Origin: Brooklawnia sp050943675
GTDB taxonomy: Bacteria; Actinomycetota; Actinomycetes; Propionibacteriales; Propionibacteriaceae
NCBI GenBank assembly: GCA_050943675.1
Contig: JBMNPP010000102.1
Span: forward strand, 1 to 9,736
Reading direction: 5' to 3'
Length of the DNA stretch: 9,736 bases
Shown: positions 4,790 to 9,736 of the stretch, one piece after another
Numbering within the stretch: position 1 is the first letter of the stretch
Layout of the letters: each line of letters opens with the position of its first letter
Translations under genes and position numbers: made by a program
The notes under the pieces: model-generated
What the model saw: only the letters and a program-made list of their open reading frames with translations
Told to the model about the DNA's origin: nothing
The model's database searches: none

Positions 4790-7700
4790 ATGTTGAACCC
4801 AAGGATCGTTGGGCTTGGCGAAGTGCGTCGTCTGTCAACCTTGATAGTTGTAGTGCTGGCACTGGTCGTGGGCCTGGCGTCCCCGGTGTCTGCAGATCCC
4901 AGCCCGACTCCCACCCAGGAGAGCCCTGCGGCCATCACAGCTTTTGATGAGCCGGTGGCCACGGCTGAAAGCACTCCGGCAGAAGAGCCGGCTGATGAGC
5001 CAGTCGCTGACGAGGGCGCCCAGACCGACGCCCCCGCCGCTGAGACCGACACTGCTGCCACCGAGGCGCCTGCCGAGCAGCCAGCGGACCAGAGTCCAGC
5101 GGCTGAGCAGGACGCAGTGGCCTCGCCTTCTGCTGAGGCGCAGGATGAGGGCGCCGACGAGGTCGCCACATTCAGTTCGTCCGGTGTTTGCAAGCCAACC
5201 GATCTGTACTATTCGCTTGATTACTCGGGCTATTCCGAGGTGTGGAAGTACGACAGCCTCGCCGAGACGCGGACTTATATCCTGACCCATAGCGGGAACC
5301 TGGGCGGGATGGCGGCTCACGGTGGCTATCTCTACGGTTTCGAGGCCTTCCAGAGCACTACCCTTCTGCGTTACGACCTGAGCACCGGTGAAACTGTTCG
5401 GATAACAGGCCTGCCAACCGCCGACACCTCTTACGACATCGTCGGGGCTGCAGTCAATCCGGTCACTGGAATCCTCTATTACCTGGCCTATGAGGGTGTT
5501 GTTTACGCGTTTGATACTGCGACGAACAAGGCCATCGGATTCGTAGGCAACATTGCCGGGTTCAGCAGTAACGGTGACCTGGCGTTCGACCCTGATGGCA
5601 ACATGTACGCGTATGGTTCCAGGCTGAAGATCAGCAAGATCAATGCTGCTGACGTTCCCACTACCGCACAGGCCTCGGGCACGGTTCTGCCCGACACCCG
5701 GGTGGTGTCTGCTGCTCAGGTGAATCCGCATGGCCTGGCGTGGATGAGTGAATCGGATACCCCGCTGTGGAGCACCTATTGGGATGAACGCCCGGTTTAC
5801 GGTTGGGCTGAGGGCAACAACACTGTGCGCCCGATACTCAATCTGGCGAGCGATGTTGTGATCGATGACATGGCGAGTTGCCCGGTTCCAGCAACGCACT
5901 TGACCGTTTCGAAGGATCTGGTGGGCCGCTACGACAACGGTGATCAGTTCAAGCTCGATATTGCGCAGGGCGGCAACGTGGTCGCCACCGCAACCACCAC
6001 TGGTACCTCAAATGGGGTGCAGGCTGCGAGCGCTTCCTTGGGAATGCCGGTTGCGGGTGCGACTTACACGGTTCGTGAGACTGCCGCGTCGGGTGATCTG
6101 GCCAACTACAGCAGTGAGCTGGTTTGTACCAACACCGACACCGGCCAAGCGATTGCGACGTCGAAGACCAGTGATACCGAATACTCATTTACCTATCCCG
6201 GTGCTGCCAATCAATCGGTGGCCTGTGAGTTCACCAATACGCCGAAGTCGACTCTTGCGTTGAGCAAGACACTGTCGGGTGGCCGGGTTGCTGCTTCTGA
6301 CCAGTTCACCATCCAGGTGCGTCAGGGTGGCTCGGATGGCTCCGTGGTTGCGCAGAGCACGACCGCTGGGCAGGGCACCACGGTGAGTTCGGGCACCGGC
6401 GTCATCGCACGGATGGACGTCGAATCGAACCAGCAGTACACGATCACCGAGGCTGCGGGCCCTGGTGTCGATGCGAGCAAGTACACCCCCAGGCTCACCT
6501 GTACTGACGCGAACGGTCAAACCAGCAACCTGCCCAACGCGCAGGCTCTCGACCCCACGGCAGGCATCTCGTTGAACCTGAAGCCTGGTTCCAAGGTCAG
6601 TTGCTCCCTGGACAACTACGGCGAGGGCGCCTCGATTGGTCTGGGTGAGGGTCTCACCTGCAAGACCGGTGAAATCTACGGCATCGCCAGCCAATACCCG
6701 GGCACGGTTCAGAACTCCTACAGCCAGGTGTTCAAGATCAACACCGCCACCGGTGCGGTCACTGCTGTGCCGGTGAGCGATGTCTACCTGAAGCAGGGCT
6801 CCGGATATCAGCAGTTCAACGGAAACCTGAACTCTCTTGCGATCTCCCAGGGTGGCCTGCACAGCTACTACAGCGCGCAGAGCCTCTACACAATTGACTA
6901 CTGGGGATATCTCTACGGTGTTTACGGACAGTCGCCTGGTCTGCCGGTCTTCAAGCAGTACAACGAGGCTGACGGCGCATTCGCTGCTGGCGATTCAGAA
7001 TTGCTGGCAGTGCTGAATATCCCCGGCGATGTGGATTACGGGTACGCCGCGATCGTTCGTGGCGGCATCAACCCGACCGACGGGGTGTACTGGCTGTCCT
7101 CCTCCCAGGTGGTCAACAACACTACGAGGCATCACTTCTGGGCCTACAACACGCTGACTGACCAGGCCTACGGGTACGTCGGTTACATCACTGGCCCGGT
7201 GGGCACCAACGGTGACCTGGTGTTCGACCAGGACGGCAACATGCTGTTCGTCAGTTCGTCCACCACGAAGGGCGAGTTGTGGCGGCTGCAGAGCAGCGTG
7301 CTGAACGGTGTCCTGGACGCTGCTCCCCGCAGCGTCGCTACCGCCATCAGCACGAGCAGTTCAACTCTGGTGAAGATAACTGACTTGTCATTGTCGGCGC
7401 GGTTTAACGGCGTCACTTTCGATAACGACGGGTACTTGTGGGTTTCGTCTGGTAGCACCGGCGTCGAGTCGTACATCTACAAGTTGGACCCGAACACTGG
7501 GCAGACCATCGGCAGCCGCGTCAGCATTAGGTTCGGCAATTTTCGTGCCATCACCGACCTGGCTGACTGCAATGATCCGGGTGGTATCCGGTTGCAGAAG
7601 GATTACCCGGATGGCCGGGTGAGCGCTGATGACCAGGTGACGTTGAAGATTACCCGTGATGGGCTGGCCGCCGATATTCCTGGTGGGACGGTCACCACGA

Positions 7701-9307
7701 CTGGAAACAATGCTGGACTGCAGTCTGAATCCGCTTCGGTGGTGATCGGTGTCCCGAAGAACACATATACGTTGACCGAGACACGTGCCTCTGGTGCCCC
7801 GTTGTCCGACTACACCACCAGTGACCTGGTGTGTGTCGACAAGACCCATGGGGATACCCCGGTCAATCCGGAGAACCTGACGAAGATCAATGACCACCAG
7901 TGGAAGCTGAACTTCGAGGCGGTCAGCAGCTCTGATGGGCAGTTGTTGTCGAACGTGGTCTGCACGTTCATCAACCGGCCCAACGGGACGCTGCAGCTTG
8001 CCAAGCAGCTTGTTGGTGATCGTGCTGATGATGCTGATCAGTTCCAGGTGCAGATCACGACTGGTGGTTCGGTGGTGGCCGATGCTGTCACTGCTGGTTC
8101 TGGTTCGACTGTTGAGGGTGGTGTCACTGATGTGGTGCGTGCCCAGGCTGGCAAGGAGTACAGCTTCGATGAGCTTGGTGTGCGTGCTGGTGCCACCAGT
8201 GAGGATGTGCTGGGGGGCTACCTTCAGCCCAGGCTGACTTGTACTGATCCGACCGGGCGGCAGCCGGTGGAGGATTTGCCGAGCAATGTCCGCCTCGATG
8301 AGTCTGGTTCGATCAAGCCGGTGCCTGGTGCCCAGATTTCGTGCGTGATTTCGAACCAGGCGATGCCGGTTTATGCCCCTGGGTTTGAGATGACCAAGAC
8401 CGCCAACCCGGAGTCGGGGACTGAGGTGAAGGCCGGTGACACGATCACCTACACGGTGACCGGTGTGAACACGGGTGACACCACTCTGGATCCTGTCGAG
8501 ATTGTTGATGACCTGGGCGATGTGCTGGACAACGCGACCCTGGATGTCGACAGCTTGGCGGCCTCGATTGGTGAGGCACCGGTGTTCGATGAGGACGCGA
8601 AGACCCTGACATGGACTGGGAGTCTGCTCCCGTCGGCGACGGTGACGCTGGTTTACACGGTGACTGTGAACGACGGTCAGGGTGGTGAACTGGTCAAGAA
8701 TGTGGCGTCCAGTTCTGCCACGCCGATCATTCCTGATCCGGATGATCCCAGGGGACCGGGCACCCCTGGTGAGCCGATTACTCCGCCTGAGGTGAGCACT
8801 GAGCATCCGATCCCGCTGGATCGTGGGATCACTGTGGAGAAGTTTGGTGCCAACTGTGACACCGATCAAGAACTGTGTGCGCTGCCTGGTGCCGAGTTCG
8901 CGTTGTACGACACTGACCCGGCACTGGCCGATAGCCGGCCGATCGAGGACGGGTTGAGCGTCAACGATGAGGGATCGGTGTTCGTCTCGGTTCCGTTGGC
9001 CTCCCCGGGCACCTACTGGCTGGTTGAGACGAAGGCGCCAAGTGGGTTCAACCTGTTGGCCACCCCGGTGCAGTTCAACCTGACCGAGTCGGGTGTGGAA
9101 CTGGTCGGTGAGCCCGGTCAGGGTGTTTCGCTCAAGGACGGTTCGGCGTTCACCATTCAGGTGGTTGACACCACGCCTGCACCACTGCCGCATTCAGGTG
9201 GCACCGGGCCCGTCCCGCACATGGTCGCAGCAGTACTGCTGTTCGGTGCGGCACTGACCTATCAAGTAAAGACCTCCGGTCGCTTGCGTCGCCAGGTTGG
9301 GGCGTAG
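4790..9307 (+). CDS. Large LPXTG-type surface protein, probable pilus tip/adhesin pilin
   Basis: This 1505-residue exported, wall-anchored protein probably caps a sortase-built pilus and binds a surface. The ATG follows an AAGGGG ribosome binding site. Signal peptide: about 1-36 (cleavage after VSA). A Pro/Ala/Glu-rich acidic linker fills 37-130. A propeller-like domain spans about 134-364, with CnaB/prealbumin-like domains at 369-486 and 487-610. A second propeller-like domain spans 624-927, with CnaB-like domains at 932-1065 and 1066-1193. A DUF11-like domain follows (about 1195-1310), then a SpaA/CnaB domain (about 1346-1462). The C-terminus is LPHSG (1466-1470), a hydrophobic segment (about 1474-1494) and a basic tail (RLRRQ). 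The CnaB-like domains carry Lys, Glu and Asn/Asp in isopeptide positions (Lys375/Glu430/Asn483, Lys493/Glu554/Asn609, Lys937/Glu997/Asn1062, Lys1072/Glu1128/Asn1189, Lys1351/Glu1413/Asp1460). The major pilin gene follows after 80 bp, as fimP follows fimQ in Actinomyces. The ligand is unknown. Confidence 0.9.
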   Translation: MLNPRIVGLGEVRRLSTLIVVVLALVVGLASPVSADPSPTPTQESPAAITAFDEPVATAESTPAEEPADEPVADEGAQTDAPAAETDTAATEAPAEQPADQSPAAEQDAVASPSAEAQDEGADEVATFSSSGVCKPTDLYYSLDYSGYSEVWKYDSLAETRTYILTHSGNLGGMAAHGGYLYGFEAFQSTTLLRYDLSTGETVRITGLPTADTSYDIVGAAVNPVTGILYYLAYEGVVYAFDTATNKAIGFVGNIAGFSSNGDLAFDPDGNMYAYGSRLKISKINAADVPTTAQASGTVLPDTRVVSAAQVNPHGLAWMSESDTPLWSTYWDERPVYGWAEGNNTVRPILNLASDVVIDDMASCPVPATHLTVSKDLVGRYDNGDQFKLDIAQGGNVVATATTTGTSNGVQAASASLGMPVAGATYTVRETAASGDLANYSSELVCTNTDTGQAIATSKTSDTEYSFTYPGAANQSVACEFTNTPKSTLALSKTLSGGRVAASDQFTIQVRQGGSDGSVVAQSTTAGQGTTVSSGTGVIARMDVESNQQYTITEAAGPGVDASKYTPRLTCTDANGQTSNLPNAQALDPTAGISLNLKPGSKVSCSLDNYGEGASIGLGEGLTCKTGEIYGIASQYPGTVQNSYSQVFKINTATGAVTAVPVSDVYLKQGSGYQQFNGNLNSLAISQGGLHSYYSAQSLYTIDYWGYLYGVYGQSPGLPVFKQYNEADGAFAAGDSELLAVLNIPGDVDYGYAAIVRGGINPTDGVYWLSSSQVVNNTTRHHFWAYNTLTDQAYGYVGYITGPVGTNGDLVFDQDGNMLFVSSSTTKGELWRLQSSVLNGVLDAAPRSVATAISTSSSTLVKITDLSLSARFNGVTFDNDGYLWVSSGSTGVESYIYKLDPNTGQTIGSRVSIRFGNFRAITDLADCNDPGGIRLQKDYPDGRVSADDQVTLKITRDGLAADIPGGTVTTTGNNAGLQSESASVVIGVPKNTYTLTETRASGAPLSDYTTSDLVCVDKTHGDTPVNPENLTKINDHQWKLNFEAVSSSDGQLLSNVVCTFINRPNGTLQLAKQLVGDRADDADQFQVQITTGGSVVADAVTAGSGSTVEGGVTDVVRAQAGKEYSFDELGVRAGATSEDVLGGYLQPRLTCTDPTGRQPVEDLPSNVRLDESGSIKPVPGAQISCVISNQAMPVYAPGFEMTKTANPESGTEVKAGDTITYTVTGVNTGDTTLDPVEIVDDLGDVLDNATLDVDSLAASIGEAPVFDEDAKTLTWTGSLLPSATVTLVYTVTVNDGQGGELVKNVASSSATPIIPDPDDPRGPGTPGEPITPPEVSTEHPIPLDRGITVEKFGANCDTDQELCALPGAEFALYDTDPALADSRPIEDGLSVNDEGSVFVSVPLASPGTYWLVETKAPSGFNLLATPVQFNLTESGVELVGEPGQGVSLKDGSAFTIQVVDTTPAPLPHSGGTGPVPHMVAAVLLFGAALTYQVKTSGRLRRQVGA
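5189..6619 (+). repeat. Module 1 of an intragenic duplication (propeller-like + two CnaB-like domains)
   Basis: Residues 134-610 of the large pilin form the first copy. Segments matching copy 2 include AIGFVGNIAGF...NGDLAFDPDGNM, the closing IDDMASC (Cys364), and STLALSKTLSGGR at the start of the second CnaB-like domain. The two copies are diverged, so this is an old protein-level duplication, not a recent DNA repeat. Confidence 0.75.
6659..8356 (+). repeat. Module 2 of the intragenic duplication
   Basis: Residues 624-1189 form the second copy, with the same order of domains as copy 1. Matching segments are AYGYVGYITGP...NGDLVFDQDGNM, the closing ITDLADC (Cys927) and GTLQLAKQLVGDR. The propeller-like part is longer here (about 304 residues against 231), with extra Tyr- and Ser-rich stretches such as YYSAQSLYTIDYWGYLYGVY. 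Confidence 0.75.
9185..9307 (+). other. Cell-wall sorting signal (LPHSG, membrane segment, basic tail)
   Basis: The final 40 codons encode LPHSGGTG, a hydrophobic run (MVAAVLLFGAALTY) and a charged end (RLRRQVGA). This is the three-part signal recognised by sortases. The fourth motif residue is Ser where Thr is canonical. Confidence 0.85.
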
Positions 9308-9387
9308 TGGCCGGTAGTGGGGGATTTCGCAGCCGCGAATACCTGGAAAGCACATTCAGCAACACAACTATTGGAGGAGTGAAGAGG
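9308..9387 (+). promoter_or_regulatory. Intergenic spacer with major pilin ribosome binding site
   Basis: A strong GGAGG (9373-9377) lies 10 bases before the ATG at 9388. A small hairpin TTCGC-AGCC-GCGAA (9326-9339) follows the previous stop codon but has no T-tract, so it is not a convincing terminator. It could shape relative expression of the two pilins. I see no clear separate promoter. Confidence 0.55.
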
Positions 9388-9736
9388 ATGTCACGCAAAC
9401 CATTTCGTTTGGCCGCGGCTGCCGTAACGGCGCTTAGCGTTGCGACGCTCGGCTACGGGGGCTCGGTGGCGATGGCCGAGGAGGGGACCGAGAAAGGCGA
9501 GGAGACTCAGGCCAGCACCACGAACAAGGCACTGATCGATGCCTCGGCCACAGTGAACCTGAAGATCAACAAGTTCCTTGGTTCGGCGACCGGCCAGCCG
9601 AACAACGGCATGGAGCAGTCTGTCGACCGCCCCGCACTTCAGGGTGTGAATTTCGACGTATACCAGGTGGTCGGGGTCGACCTGACCACGAACGATGGGT
9701 GGACTGCTGCCACTGCGTTGAGTGGCTACACGATCA
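9388..9736 (+). CDS. SpaH/FimP-type major pilin, N-terminal part (3' end outside window)
   Basis: The first 116 residues of an exported protein are visible. The signal peptide is about residues 1-30 (RKPFRLAAAAVTALSVATLG, cleavage after AMA). The mature start is Glu/Thr-rich. Then comes the typical first strand and loop of SpaA-type fimbrial shaft proteins: TVNLKINKFLGSATGQPNNG, a PALQGVNFDVYQV segment, and the beginning of the N1 domain. This layout matches LPXTG-anchored major pilins of Corynebacterium (SpaA/SpaH) and Actinomyces (FimP/FimA). The pilin motif lysine, CnaB domains and LPXTG signal would lie beyond the window and cannot be checked. It sits 80 bp after the large pilin gene, in the same direction, with a strong ribosome binding site, so it is probably co-transcribed. 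Assignment to the family is confident; being the shaft subunit is inferred from its N-terminus and gene order. Confidence 0.87.
   Translation, partial: MSRKPFRLAAAAVTALSVATLGYGGSVAMAEEGTEKGEETQASTTNKALIDASATVNLKINKFLGSATGQPNNGMEQSVDRPALQGVNFDVYQVVGVDLTTNDGWTAATALSGYTI

Noticed and set aside
7388..9193. Open frame of 601 codons on the - strand inside the large pilin gene
   Set aside because: It is antisense to a gene with clear domains. Its translation is rich in Arg, His, Gly and Thr with no domain pattern. Long antisense frames are expected opposite GC-rich genes.
9326..9339. Terminator between the two pilin genes
   Set aside because: The stem is only 5 bp and no T-tract follows, so it is unlikely to stop transcription.
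1..9736. CRISPR array, insertion sequence or transposase
   Set aside because: No regularly spaced direct repeats, terminal inverted repeats or transposase motifs are visible on either strand.

Overview
The window is G+C-rich bacterial DNA with GC-ending codons and an Actinomycetota gene order. The run proA-nadD-rsfS-histidine phosphatase matches the one I know from mycobacteria and relatives (Rv2421c-Rv2420c-Rv2419c for the last three). Together with a SpaA/FimP-type pilus locus, this suggests a host- or surface-associated actinomycete. A member of Propionibacteriaceae or Actinomycetaceae is plausible, but the genus is inference only.

Region 1 (1-2425, + strand) is a compact housekeeping operon: the 3' part of proA (proline synthesis), nadD (NAD synthesis), rsfS (ribosome silencing factor) and a histidine phosphatase that resembles mycobacterial glucosyl-3-phosphoglycerate phosphatase. 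The genes overlap or lie within about 20 bp of each other. Region 2 (2426-2660) holds a tRNA-Ala(GGC) gene with its own recognisable promoter and a perfect 28-bp palindromic terminator. That terminator also serves the convergent gene that follows.

Region 3 (2661-4202, - strand) encodes a LuxR/GerE-type regulator. It looks like the helical (TPR-like) and HTH half of a MalT-type protein with no NTPase module. Region 4 (4203-4789) is an intergenic stretch of almost 590 bp between the regulator and the divergent pilus genes. It has no convincing ORF but many dyads and nested inverted repeats, and is the best place for operators and a structured leader RNA.

Region 5 (4790-9736, + strand) is the start of a sortase-assembled pilus operon. 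A 1505-residue surface protein comes first. It has a signal peptide, an acidic Pro/Ala linker, and a [propeller-like + two CnaB-like domains] module present twice in tandem. A DUF11-like domain, a C-terminal CnaB domain and an LPHSG sorting signal follow. The second gene is the N-terminal part of a SpaH/FimP-type major pilin, cut by the window end. The order large tip/adhesin pilin then major pilin is the fimQ-fimP-srtC arrangement known from Actinomyces, so a class C sortase gene is expected just beyond the window.

The most interesting parts are the duplicated architecture of the large surface protein, in which every immunoglobulin-like domain shows a Lys/Glu/Asn(Asp) set and a Cys pair, and the long structured divergent region that likely controls pilus expression.
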